Shown one piece after another: positions 20,739 through 31,082 of a stretch of DNA of 64,000 nucleotides. The position numbers and the translations under genes were made by a program. The notes under the pieces are model-generated. The model was not told the origin of the DNA. It saw nothing but the letters and a program-made list of their open reading frames with translations, and made no database searches. How positions within the stretch are numbered: position 1 is the first letter of the stretch; each line of letters begins with the position of its first letter. The stretch is taken from assembly GCF_030384665.1 (NCBI RefSeq), contig NC_083673.1:310001-374000 (forward strand), read 5' to 3'. The stretch comes from Lodderomyces elongisporus. Lineage: Eukaryota > Ascomycota > Pichiomycetes > Serinales > Debaryomycetaceae.

Positions 20739-23208
20739 GTATTTAGAAACGCAGGCCAACAATCAAATAAAAAATAAAAAAATAAAAATAAAAAATAAAA
20801 AATAAAGACCACAATTTTGCTTGGCACGTCATGTAGCCGTTATCGAGTCAAAATCAAAAGTTGGTTTCACCGATACCCGGTCAATAATGTTTCTTCTCTT
20901 TTTTTTTTAATCTTCTTCTTCTTCTTCTCCTGATTAACTGAGCAGTGACAAATACTGATAAAATATCGCTCTATTAAACTTACGTGTGGTTTTTTTCCTT
21001 TAATTTTTTTTTTAATTTGGGCTTTTTTTGAAGAATATCATCAAACCAGATACACAAAACGTGGGACATGCTTTGATTAAAGAGCAATTGTTAACCACAA
21101 GAGACTACTTTATACTTCTTCTATTTATTGTTTACTTTTCTTTGCCTCTCCTAATTCTGTGCATTTTATTCTAATATTTTTTTTTGACACATTCCGATCC
21201 ACAATCAACTTGTAACCATTAACTTGACTTGAGTTTTAATCAAAGTTTATGTGAAAATCAACAGAAAAGAATAAGAAAAGAATAGTTGCTTTAGGGGTTT
21301 AAGGGGTGGCAGAGTATTTGGGTTATATTGAACAAATGAAGAAACCACGAAGTAGAATGTTCTTTACTCAGCAGAGATGACAGGTTTTTGGTACATCAAT
21401 AAGGAACATCTTTTAACACAGCACAGCAAAGCACAGCACAGACTTGTATTGCATCACTTACCTTTTCTGCTGCCACACTATTTTGTTTTTTTTTTGGTAA
21501 TTCCAAATTCAGTAGCATCGTCTTGAATACTATTGCAATGGCTAAGGAAGGTGATTTTAATGTACATTTTCTTCATTTGCTAAACAGTCATACATTGATA
21601 AAGTATTGTTCTATAGTGATTAATTCAACAACCTTTTTTATCCTTTTTTTAGCCTTTTTTAGCCTTTTTTAGCCTTGGCTACTTTCTCAGTATATTGGTA
21701 TGTGCCCTGGTGCTGTGTCCTGCCAGCATCGCTATATCCTTCTGCTCGTTTAAATTACCTAGCTTATAGAAAATAATGAAAACACAACAACAAGACACTG
21801 ATTCCTTATCTACAAATTATGGATTCCTGAGTTCTTAATTTTTTCTTTACTCTTCAATTCTCTATTGTTGTTATTACTATTTAGCTGCTATTTTTTATTT
21901 TATTTATTTTAATATTTTAATATTTTTATATCTTTTAATATTTTCTCACATATTAATAATTTTTGCACCGTATCCTGAATCATATAATCCCCAACGTTTA
22001 TCTAATTACAAAATAATTACATTACAAACAAAAGACCTCGATGGGCTCATATCCCAACTACATTCTTTATCACTTATCAAGCCACATTCTCCCTTTTTCT
22101 TTCACTCCCTCTCCCCTTTCCCCCCGGGTCACCAATCTCTCTTTATTTTCAATTTTATATTTATTAATTATATTTGTTTTTTGCTTTTAAAAAAAAACTA
22201 AACCTGTATATGCTAACCCATTTCCCTTAAAGGATTTTTGCTCAATTTCAACTTGAAAAAGATAAACAAATTATCAGAAATAGATACAACTTTTTTAGCG
22301 CAAAAAATGGAAAGGCAATAGTTGGAAAAAAATAAAGACTAGCTAAACTAGCAGAGTAAAGAACGTTCTTGGTAAAAGTTTATTATGATTAATTTTAGAC
22401 CTGGAATTGCGCAATAATACTGAACTAAGCTGGAATGTAGTGGGAAAAGAGTATCGTGCACACGAACTGTAATTCCAGCAACCCACCCCTTTTCTCCCAC
22501 AACTCTCCCACGTTTCTCTATTCCTAAGAAATGCTTTTTGGTGCAAATGTAAGTGCAAGGGTAAGTGCAGGTGTTGTTATTACTATTATTGTTATTGTGA
22601 TTGTTTATCATATTTTATTTATTATTTTTCATGTATTCAAACTTCCATACAATAGAAACTGAGCGATTTACATTTTACTACTTGTGGATTGTATAGAAAA
22701 TCGTGCAAAAAAAAAAAGGAGATATATGAAAAGAAGAGCTTTAAAGTAAAGAACAATAAGAGTAAGTGGAATTTGTCCTGGCTAGTCATGGCATGCCATT
22801 CCGTCTTTTTTTTTTGTTTTTTTTTTAAAAAAATTAAAAAAATTTACTTCTCAACCAAATACATTCACATACCCAATCCACTCAAGGACAATAGCAGATA
22901 ACAATTGATAAACGCAAAAGAAACTGGGAAAAACAAGAGAAAACAAATAACAAATAACAAATAACCTTGCACAATAGGAAGACCAACAGATCGATGGGTT
23001 CCGTTTTTGATTGTGGATTGTTCCAATATCCATAGTACTATCGGCTCGGACAGCTTATCTTGAAATGAATCCATTGGACTCGAGATATGTGGAGACCACT
23101 TGCCTTTTTTACAATCTTACATTATTATTCCTATTGTCACCACTGCTGTGTTTTTATTACTCTTGCTGGTCTTGTTGTTAAATTTAAATTTGCGCTATTA
23201 CAGCTGAG

Positions 23209-23241
23209 TTCTTCTTCTTCTTCTTCTTCTTCTTCTTCTTC
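23209..23241. repeat. (TTC)11 microsatellite
   Basis: Eleven TTC copies, pyrimidine-only on this strand. Confidence 0.95.
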
Positions 23242-23350
23242 CTCGAAGTTCTTTATTCAAAGTAAAGTCTTATACTCATATCGATTCTGTCAAGTTTTTG
23301 CGCATTTGTCTACTTGACTTTTACGCACTGCACTTTATCGACTTTACAGG

Positions 23351-23506
23351 TAAGTAATTAGCAATAGCATACCATCCCAGCCTCCAGCCCCCAGCCTCAT
23401 ACTCCTTTCACCTCACCACCGCCAGTGTTCCATCGTCTTTGTGTGTATGCGTTCTTCTACTTTTCCCCTACTTTTTTTTCTTTTTCTTCTCTATTCTACA
23501 CTATAG
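23351..23506 (+). other. Possible intron of an unannotated transcript
   Basis: CAG/GTAAGT at 23350-23356 matches the 5' splice consensus. The interval ends in a long pyrimidine tract and CTATAG (3' AG at 23505-23506). No TACTAAC-type branch site is visible, only CTCAC-like sequence, and the flanking exons have no long open frame. A 34-codon ORF (ATG about 23549) follows. Weak evidence. Confidence 0.2.
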
Positions 23507-24297
23507 ATGCACCCAACCGCAGAAAAGTAAAACCGCTTGTCAAAGGATTATGAACGTCAATCCCTATTCACTTGTTGTTCAATCTCAGACTCAACAATAT
23601 GATCATGTCATCTCTCCGCTTAAACAATTATGCTATTTGCTTCTATCAAGGTAATCTAACCAATTGATCAAATACAAACCAAGCAACTTAAGCTTAATAA
23701 AACAAGATAATCAAAATAAACAATCTTTATTTGCTGTCAACAAAAAAATTCCAGCCAATTGTGTAATTAAGAAAAATTATGAGGGGGGGGGGGGAAACAG
23801 AAGAGGGCAAGGGTAAAGAAACTAAAAAAAAAAAAAGAAAAGAATAACTGTGATGACCCTCAATAACGAATGGTGGTGTTACTGCACATCTTCATATTTA
23901 TTTTCATGAAGCCACAATTGCAAAGTATAGTATCTTGTATATCCATTCCTATCAAACCACCATTGACTCTTTACTTAGAATCTTTTTTTCCAGAAACAAA
24001 GCCAAAATGAGCCAAAAAAATAAGGAAGTAAAAAAAGCAGAAAGATAGGGCTGCGAAATTACCAAAAGTTGCAAAAAAAAAAATTTTAACTCCGGGAAAT
24101 TTTATGTCCAATTGCTTTTTGATATTGGTGCACCTCTTTTCAACTGGGGCGATGCACATCAAGTTAAAGCACCAACTATTGTTTTTATTTGCTATTCTGC
24201 TTAAGCTCCTTTGTTCTTACCATTGAAGATATGGGTAATTTCTCTCTCCCTCTCTAAACTCTTGTTTAATCCTTTTTGCTTTTTAATAAATAAATAA

Positions 24298-24309
24298 TTT
24301 GACGTCAAA
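24298..24309. promoter_or_regulatory. Palindromic CRE-like site TTTGACGTCAAA
   Basis: Perfect 12-nt palindrome containing TGACGTCA, the site bound by ATF/CREB bZIP factors such as Sko1. Position relative to a promoter is unclear: 1.2 kb upstream of COG2 and 7.7 kb from the HMG-box gene. Confidence 0.4.
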
Positions 24310-25246
24310 CAATATTTTGAAATCCCGAATCTATGTGGACAAAGAAGTGATACCTTGTAGGTTCTCATGAATCTTTGTGATTTGAAACTGTATGGAGTCG
24401 CCTCATTCTTTTTCTTTTTTTTTCTTTTGTCAATTCTGATAAGAGGTATTAAGACAGTCCAGCATTTATTTATATCAAATTTTTTGAAAAATATTTCATC
24501 ATGCTTTATTTAATTTAATTTAATTTAATTTTTTTTTTCAAGCAATCCTCTCACCTTGTGTGATGGGTGAAAGGAACTGGTTGAGGTAATTTATCCTTTT
24601 CCTCTTTGTTCTTTTATTTTTTTGGGGAGGGGGGGAGGTGTTGGCTGAAGGTGACGATCTGGCGGAATTGTAGACCTCTGTTTTTTTTTGGTGAGGAGTG
24701 GTTACTGGAATGAGCAATAAGCAATAACGTCACCCATCACGCATACAGAGAAAATGCGCTTTCTTTCTTTGGTTCTTCTCCACAATCTCAAGAGAATAGG
24801 AGAAGAGGAAGAGGGTGCAAAGCGGATGGAGAGATGAAGCAAGGTAGACCATGAGACATTCATCTTTTTTTCTTTTTTTGTTTTTTTTTATGCAAATTGC
24901 ACTGTTTTTCTCCATTGAATACAGAAACTGAAACTCTTATGACGTTACAGGGCCAACCCAAATTCATCTAACAATTGAAAAGTCAGAGTTGTCAAGGTTG
25001 TTGTTGATTTTTTTTTTCCTTTGTAACGAAATTGCTTATACAGCATTTGTGATTCTATATCGTTTTGAACCACTACAATAAAGCATGTCATAAGATAAAT
25101 AGATCTATCAAAGGAAGGAGAAAATTGAGACCAAAACATAAAAGTTTGTTTTTCAAATGTGTTTATAAACAAGTAAATATATAAATTGGCACCAAAGCTT
25201 CAGGAACGTAACACGGAGTTGGTTAGGTCTGAAGAAAATGATATAT

Positions 25247-25252
25247 CACGTG
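25247..25252. promoter_or_regulatory. CACGTG E-box in COG2 upstream region
   Basis: TCACGTGA, the preferred Cbf1-type site, lies 284 bp upstream of the COG2 ATG. Function is inferred from the motif only. Confidence 0.4.
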
Positions 25253-25492
25253 ACCTACACATCATAATTTTTCATTTTATTAATTTTAGTTTTTATTTTT
25301 ATTTTTTATTATTTGATATTGAACCTATGTGTCAAATAGTAGAGAACAAGACACTTATTGTCAATATTACTGGTGATACAACATTTAGCTTCGACAAACA
25401 CGTCTCACATTCAATAAAACAACACACACCAGTTTTCTCTTTAAAATCCTTCAAATCTATTCTTTAAAAATAGACTAATTAGGGAACAAAGC

Positions 25493-25532
25493 AAGTTGAA
25501 CAAAGTTGAACAAAGTTGAATAAAGTTGAGTC
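25493..25532. repeat. 10-nt tandem repeat in COG2 leader, 4 copies
   Basis: AAGTTGAACA (two identical copies), then AAGTTGAATA and AAGTTGAGTC fill 25493-25532, ending three bases before the COG2 ATG. It therefore probably forms the 5' UTR next to the start codon. Confidence 0.88.
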
Positions 25533-25535
25533 AAA

Positions 25536-26270
25536 ATGGAATTGGTAGACAGCGATTTTCATGTACATGGGTCTGAAGACTTTCCATTCCCCGTCTCTAT
25601 TGTGGAAACCGATTTTAAAAATGGGGTTTTCCAAGAAGACCAAATAGATCAGTTTTTATACAAGAACCATCGATTCACCTCCCTCGAGATTCTTATTCAA
25701 GATTTACAGAAATTATCCTCACAACTCAACCAAAACCTACTAGATTTAGTAAATAACGATTATAACGATTTTATCCGTTTGGGGAAATCCATCAATGGTG
25801 GTGACGATCTAATCTCAACGCTTTCAGAAGACTTGAAAAACTTCAAAATCGAACTAAACACATACAAACAGAAATTCACGTGCATGGATGATGATGTGGA
25901 CAATGCCTTGAAAGCTAGACTGCTACTAATTGAGCTAAAGACAAATGTCAAATTGAATCTATTGATCCGAGATCAACTAGAAGTGTTTGATCAATTAGTG
26001 AAAAATGTACATTGCAATGTAGAGCAGCTACGAAAAATCACCAGTGTCTACTTGTCAATACTAAACATCAATGAGTATCTAAGCAAAGGAGTCGGCAGTC
26101 TACAAGAAAAAAGTCACTTTCAAGACCAGTTTGTTCAGGCCAAGATCTCATCTATATACCTCGAATTTAACAGTTTTATTGACCATGTTGCGCAAAGAAG
26201 TAAACAAGAAAAAGATAATGATTTAAGGTTGGAGGTGGCAAAGATCAGAGTAGTTTTGCAAAGTAGGTGA
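25536..26270 (+). CDS. COG2: COG complex subunit 2
   Basis: Predicted 244-residue subunit of the conserved oligomeric Golgi tethering complex, which directs retrograde vesicles within the Golgi. The N-terminal part carries the family signature: FLYKNHRFTSLEILIQDLQKL, then LDLVNNDYNDFIRLGKSINGGDDLI at about residues 68-92. It is followed by predicted coiled coil. Length is close to Saccharomyces Cog2 (about 260) and much shorter than animal COG2, as usual in yeasts. The ATG at 25536 directly follows a 10-nt repeat array. Confidence 0.85.
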   Translation: MELVDSDFHVHGSEDFPFPVSIVETDFKNGVFQEDQIDQFLYKNHRFTSLEILIQDLQKLSSQLNQNLLDLVNNDYNDFIRLGKSINGGDDLISTLSEDLKNFKIELNTYKQKFTCMDDDVDNALKARLLLIELKTNVKLNLLIRDQLEVFDQLVKNVHCNVEQLRKITSVYLSILNINEYLSKGVGSLQEKSHFQDQFVQAKISSIYLEFNSFIDHVAQRSKQEKDNDLRLEVAKIRVVLQSR

Positions 26271-27095
26271 AAGGAGGTGCTAGAAGCTGGAGAATAATTA
26301 ATACTTATATATGATACAATAATGCTCAAGGTATGAATTTTTGAACAAATTCTTTTAAAGGTCTTTATTGGTATGAAGCTTGATTTTAAAGAGGGAGAAA
26401 AAAAAAACAGAAATCATAATTTCACAACAGACTCACAGTTTAAAGAAGTTACCATTTAGTGGTGATTAGAAAATAACCTTTTCTTATAAAAAAATGCAAA
26501 AAATGAAAACAATTGATAATAAAAAGAAGAAAAAACAAATAGAAAAGCGTACATTCAGGTTTGAATGGTTGCTTGAGAATAAAACAAAATGGGTGGGCGG
26601 GAAAAGCTCAATGTTGGTTCATTGCATGTCCTGTAAGTGAGTATCCTATTTTAGAACCTTGTCCCAACCACAAGAAAACTCGTTATCTCTATTTATAAGT
26701 CATGTTCAAGCTGGTGTGTCTCGTAAGATGCCTATAGTATTTGCTGGTGGAGTGTGGTTAATATTGTGTACTCGTTTACAATGTGTGAGAAAAAAAAATA
26801 GTACTAATATTTATAGTACTGGAGGTAGCGGTGGTAATAATAATAGTAGTGGTAGGGAGTAGTAGTAGTAGTAGTGCACTTGACCAACCAAATTGTGATA
26901 ATTTGCAATACAAATTTTGTATGCTCTCTTTTCTTCACTCACTCACATTCAAACTACAGAGACTGAAAATTAGAGATTGGATTGGATTATCAAGCACAAT
27001 ACCCTTTCATTTTTACATATACATATACAGATACATACACATACACACACACACACATTTATCTATAAATATAGATCACAACACTTGCACTACAA
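26271..27095. other. Intergenic region between COG2 and NDUFA8-like gene
   Basis: AT-rich, with A-rich tracts, a GTA/GTAGTA repeat around 26855-26875 and a (TACA)n/(CA)n run at about 27015-27056 just upstream of the next ATG. No gene seen. Confidence 0.65.
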
Positions 27096-27608
27096 ATGTT
27101 TGGTAATATCCTGGTAAGCAGACATCAATGGGAGAACAAGGAGGAAACTCCTATGCCCAAAGACGTACCTGATGTTGACGAAGTCGGAGCCACTTCAGCA
27201 CCATTACTATCGGCGTCATTCTTTATTGGAGACAGGTGTAAACCATACAACGACGACTTTATGTTGTGCAAAGATGAACACAATGGAGGTGAAATTGATT
27301 GTTTAAAAGAAGGGAGAAGAGTCACGAGATGTGCCATTTCAGTGTTGAAAGATATCAATAAACATTGCTTTGACGAGTTCAAATTGCATTACGAATGCTT
27401 GGAGCAGAATAACCAATACTTTAGTCGTTGTCGTGCGAGCGAAGGCGTGTTGAGCAAATGTGTTTTTGACAAATTGGGATTAAAGAAAACAGTGCCAGGC
27501 GTGGAAACACAGATCCAAGAAAAAAAGAACCCAATCTACAAAGTTGACCCAAAGGATGTTCGTTTGACAAATGCATACTTGAAAAAATCAGAGTCAGAGA
27601 GCAGCTGA
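27096..27608 (+). CDS. NADH:ubiquinone oxidoreductase subunit, NDUFA8/20.8 kDa type
   Basis: Predicted 170-residue accessory subunit of mitochondrial complex I, equivalent to human NDUFA8 and Neurospora NUO20.8. It has the family core DEVGATSAPLLSASFFIGDRCKPYNDDF and the paired CX9C-type cysteines (CKPYNDDFMLC, CLKEGRRVTRC, CFDEFKLHYEC, CRASEGVLSKC), which form disulfides in the intermembrane space via Mia40-type import. There is no cleavable presequence, as expected. Its presence means the organism has proton-pumping complex I, which excludes Saccharomyces-like yeasts. Confidence 0.92.
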   Translation: MFGNILVSRHQWENKEETPMPKDVPDVDEVGATSAPLLSASFFIGDRCKPYNDDFMLCKDEHNGGEIDCLKEGRRVTRCAISVLKDINKHCFDEFKLHYECLEQNNQYFSRCRASEGVLSKCVFDKLGLKKTVPGVETQIQEKKNPIYKVDPKDVRLTNAYLKKSESESS

Positions 27609-28296
27609 GTGGAGGAGCTGGAAAGATGTAATTTGGAATGATATAGGGAACAAGTACATACTTTGTTGTTGTTGTTGTTCTTGATGTTGTTCTTGAAATT
27701 GTTTATTTTTTATAAATTCTTCATTAACTGTATTGATTTTTACAAAGATAGAAACAAAAGATGAATAAATAAAACGAAAATGTTTGCAATAGTTCTAAAA
27801 TGAATGCTTTTTTTTTTGAACAGAGTCTTTGTAAGTGTAAGGGTTGCTTGCTGTCATATGTGATCAGCATGTACAATTACGAGTGGGTGAAAAGATAAGA
27901 ATAGAGTAGAAAACAGACGTACTCTTATTTTCTTTAGTTTATTGCATGGTGTTTTTAAAGAGTTTTGTTTGTTATTTAGTTTTTGGTTGTTCTTTTTGCT
28001 TTCCCTTTTCGATTCTCAATCACTTGTATTTGCTCAAGTAAAGTATTCCTTGGAATCTCTCGCGATCTCATCATATTTGTTGTTTCTCAAGGAAAGCACG
28101 AACATTGAAAAAAGAAAAAATAAACAGAGCGCATCTTTCTGATAAAACTCTCGCACATCAAATGTTTACTCACAGATTCGCAAGCTCCCAAACTCACAAG
28201 TGCAAAAAAAAAAAAACATTTCCAAATTCAATCAAAATACAATTAAATAGATACATTTCTTCCTTTCCTTGCCTTGTAATATAAAATTGAAATATA
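27609..28296. other. Intergenic region upstream of NUP57
   Basis: AT-rich with a (GTT)n stretch near 27665. A 27-codon open frame (28162-28245) containing a 12-A run precedes the NUP57 ATG and would be a uORF if transcribed. No other gene seen. Confidence 0.6.
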
Positions 28297-30279
28297 ATGT
28301 TTGGCACAGCAAGCAATACAGGCACCAGTGGCGGGGGACTTTTTGGTTCCTCCAATGCTAATCAATCTACTGGAGGAGGGCTATTTGGAAGTAAATCTGC
28401 TGGATCGACTCCAGTGTTTGGATCCCAACAACCACAGCAACAAAACACTTTTGGTCAAACGAATACATCGGGAGGAGGCGGTCTTTTTGGCCAGGCACAA
28501 CCAGGTACCGCTGCTAATGGGTCAACAAGTACTGGGCTATTTGGCTCATCTCAGCCTAAGCCAGCATTTGGTGGTAGTGCAGGTGGTGGTACTGGTGGTG
28601 GTACTGGTGGTGGTAGCCTTTTCGGTTCAAACACTTCGGGATCAGCATTTGGAAGCAAGCCTGCAGGGCTGACTACTGGTGGGCTTTTTGGTAACAACAG
28701 CAACAACAACAATAATAATAACAATAACATCAATAATACCGCTGGTAACACTGGAGGATTATTTGGAGGAAACCAAAGCAATTCGACATCAACTGGTGCT
28801 GGATTATTTGGTAACAACAATTCTACAAGTAATACAGGCGGACTTTTTGGTAATAACCAACAATCTGGAACAAATACTACTAGCGGTGGAGGGTTGTTTG
28901 GAGGTGCTGGTGCAAATAAACCCAGCGGAGGCTTATTCGGCGGAAGCAGTGGCACTAACCAGCAATCAAACACTTTAGGCAATTCTGGTGGTTTATTTGG
29001 CAACACTCAATCAACAAATAACACCGGTAGTAATATTAATAACAATAACAACACCGGAGGATTATTTGGAAACAATCAGTCATCAACAACTGGCGGTCTT
29101 TTTGGAAACAAACCAGCAACGTCAACGACAGGTGGTCTATTTGGCTCTTCCACTACTAATAATTCAAATACATCTGGTGGTCTTTTTGGAAACAAGCCAG
29201 CTCAACTGACAAGCGGTTCCCTTTTTGGACAAACACAGCCCGGTCAACAACCGCAACAACAGCAACAACTGGGTGGGTTATTTGGGTCAAACACTTTGAA
29301 TAATCAGCAACCATCATTCAGTTGGAATCTGCAACAGTCCCAACCGCAATTCCAGCAGCAGCAGCAACAACAAAATCAACAACAGAATCAACTAAACATG
29401 AATCAAAATGCATCACTCTTTGGTAATTTAGGGCAGGCTAATAGCAACATTAATAATCAACAAATATCGAACCCCAGCTCATATACGCCGGCAATTAATG
29501 ATCAGCTCGCGAAAATATGGGAACAATGGGATCCAAACTCGTCAAAATGCGGATTAAAGACCCATTTTTACAACAAGTTCAATGATCAAGAGATACAACA
29601 ATTGCTTGCACAGCCACGACCTGCAAATGAAACCGTCGAGGATTGGGATAAAGCTATGGCAGAAAGACCAAGCCCCAACACGTACCCTATAAAGATCACA
29701 TCGTACACGGAAGTAGCTCAAAGAATTGAAGCACAACTTGACCAAGTTGCCAAGTCTAGAGTAGTATTAAATTCCATTAATGAAAAACTTAACACCTTGT
29801 CTGCAAAACACGATTTGGGGAATACTACCAGAATATTAAAGGCTAAAGCAAGACATACACAATTGTCTCGAAGAGTGTTAAGATTGGCGACGGTATTGGC
29901 AATACTCAAATTGAAAGGATACCCATTACTGCCAGAAGAGGAAGGAATTGCCAAACAGTTTGACCTTTTATCATCTAAGATCAATGACCCAAGTAGTCCA
30001 ATTGGGAAGCTTGGTGATATCTTTGCCAAATTGACGGTATTAAAGGAACGCGCAGAAGACTTGAATTCGCAATTCGACCAGTCGATGCATTCACTTAATG
30101 GCACATTGAATGGAGAGAATGTAAAAGAAAACGAGCAAGAAGAAAGTGGAAACACTGAAGATGCGGTCAATAAGATTGCCAAGGTGCTTTTGAAACAGCA
30201 AATGGGATTAAATTACCTTAATGATGTATTAGAAAAGGATTCAGAAAAGGTGCAGCAATTGGCGAAGGTTAAAAAATAG
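28297..30279 (+). CDS. NUP57: FG-nucleoporin Nup57 (Nup54 homolog)
   Basis: Predicted 660-residue component of the Nsp1-Nup49-Nup57 channel complex of the nuclear pore. Residues 1 to about 380 are a disordered GLFG-repeat domain (more than 20 GLFG/SLFG motifs in Gly/Asn/Ser/Thr linkers) that binds transport receptors. Poly-Gln and Asn spacers follow. From about 400 there is the Nup54-type structured region (INDQLAKIWEQWDPNSSKCGLKTHFYNKF) and a C-terminal coiled coil (about 470-650). CTG codons at 28669 and 29269 precede TTGGLFG and GGLFG, where neighbouring repeats have Ser or Thr, supporting CTG read as Ser. It is convergent with the orphan gene at 30432. Confidence 0.93.
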   Translation: MFGTASNTGTSGGGLFGSSNANQSTGGGLFGSKSAGSTPVFGSQQPQQQNTFGQTNTSGGGGLFGQAQPGTAANGSTSTGLFGSSQPKPAFGGSAGGGTGGGTGGGSLFGSNTSGSAFGSKPAGLTTGGLFGNNSNNNNNNNNNINNTAGNTGGLFGGNQSNSTSTGAGLFGNNNSTSNTGGLFGNNQQSGTNTTSGGGLFGGAGANKPSGGLFGGSSGTNQQSNTLGNSGGLFGNTQSTNNTGSNINNNNNTGGLFGNNQSSTTGGLFGNKPATSTTGGLFGSSTTNNSNTSGGLFGNKPAQLTSGSLFGQTQPGQQPQQQQQLGGLFGSNTLNNQQPSFSWNLQQSQPQFQQQQQQQNQQQNQLNMNQNASLFGNLGQANSNINNQQISNPSSYTPAINDQLAKIWEQWDPNSSKCGLKTHFYNKFNDQEIQQLLAQPRPANETVEDWDKAMAERPSPNTYPIKITSYTEVAQRIEAQLDQVAKSRVVLNSINEKLNTLSAKHDLGNTTRILKAKARHTQLSRRVLRLATVLAILKLKGYPLLPEEEGIAKQFDLLSSKINDPSSPIGKLGDIFAKLTVLKERAEDLNSQFDQSMHSLNGTLNGENVKENEQEESGNTEDAVNKIAKVLLKQQMGLNYLNDVLEKDSEKVQQLAKVKK

Positions 30280-30364
30280 ACAAGAATGTAAAACGAAACC
30301 AAATAAAAGAAGAATGATAATAATTATATTTGGCTACAAAAGATTAGGCTAGACTGATGGGGCC

Positions 30365-30430
30365 GACTAGATTGGACTAGATTGGACTAGATTGGACTAG
30401 ATTAAACAAGATTAGACTAAAACAGACTAC
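30365..30430. repeat. 10-nt tandem repeat between convergent genes
   Basis: GACTAGATTG occurs in three perfect copies (30365-30394) plus GACTAGATTA, then decayed copies to about 30430. It fills the second half of the 152-bp gap between the NUP57 stop and the stop of the opposing gene, so it probably lies in the 3' UTRs of both. Confidence 0.88.
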
Positions 30431-30431
30431 A

Positions 30432-31082
30432 TCACAGTCCATTTATAAATACCTTTGATAGATTTCTTTCTCTATTTGTGAAAAGCTCTACCTTATCGAA
30501 CTTGTGAAATAATTTAAAATTGTGAAGTATTGAACTTCTCAACAGTCGTTTGTCGCATGGGGCTTCACACTCGGCGATTGAAATTAATGGTTTATCCATA
30601 GTGCCAGTTGTTAATTTATAATAACCTTCAAACTTCTCGGCACCTGCTTTCAAAGAATGGCGAAACACAAATGGCTGGTCATCATTCTTTGCTAGTGTAT
30701 CACAATAAAACGAATATCGAGGGATCGCAATCAATTTCCCCAACTTCAGTAGCAACTTCGATTGTAGAGCTTTTTGTTTTTCATCTGAATAATTCTCTCC
30801 CCTTGCATTATTGAGTACCTCGTCTTTCAGTAGTATCGGCAGAAACATACTATGGGTGCTTGTAGGGTTATATAGTATATTGATCCAAAACCCAGATCGT
30901 ACTAACTCCTTTGAATCGAGTGGAGTGCTTCTGATTAACTCAACTGTTGCTAGTGATTGCAAATTTCGAAGTATATAATCCAACTCTGCATATGTTTTGG
31001 GAGGCGGCGAGAGCCTGCAGCTAAAAGCCACCGAGTACCTTAATAGTTTGCTGAATCTCTTTGGTAGTTTCTCTTTAATCAT
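30432..31082 (-). CDS. Uncharacterised protein, possibly mitochondrial
   Basis: I do not recognise the 216-residue product. The N-terminus is basic and free of acidic residues apart from one Glu (MIKEKLPKRFSKLLRYSVAF), which could act as a mitochondrial presequence. The rest is a mixed alpha/beta-type composition without repeats: PRYSFYCDTLAKNDDQPFVF, then FEGYYKLTTGT and AECEAPCDKR. The frame is clean, ATG-initiated and unlike the low-complexity open frames nearby, so I regard it as a real gene. It is divergent from PRP16 and convergent with NUP57. Confidence 0.7.
   Translation of the reverse strand: MIKEKLPKRFSKLLRYSVAFSCRLSPPPKTYAELDYILRNLQSLATVELIRSTPLDSKELVRSGFWINILYNPTSTHSMFLPILLKDEVLNNARGENYSDEKQKALQSKLLLKLGKLIAIPRYSFYCDTLAKNDDQPFVFRHSLKAGAEKFEGYYKLTTGTMDKPLISIAECEAPCDKRLLRSSILHNFKLFHKFDKVELFTNRERNLSKVFINGL

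Larger units (their letters stand above)
16614..25535. other. Gene desert, 8.9 kb, upstream of both the HMG-box gene and COG2
   Basis: This divergent interval is the longest gene-free stretch in the window. Nothing in any frame resembles a conserved protein. It holds microsatellites (AGT at 18096-18149, AAC at 20678-20737, TTC at 23209-23241), an 8-nt repeat (20268-20307), and 10-12 nt G or C runs (17844-17853, 18851-18861, 23783-23794). It also holds a perfect 34-nt palindrome (18502-18535), a palindromic CRE-like site (24298-24309), a possible intron (23351-23506) and a CACGTG (25247-25252). Most likely it is a very long regulatory region of the HMG-box gene, possibly with non-coding transcripts. 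Confidence 0.7.
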
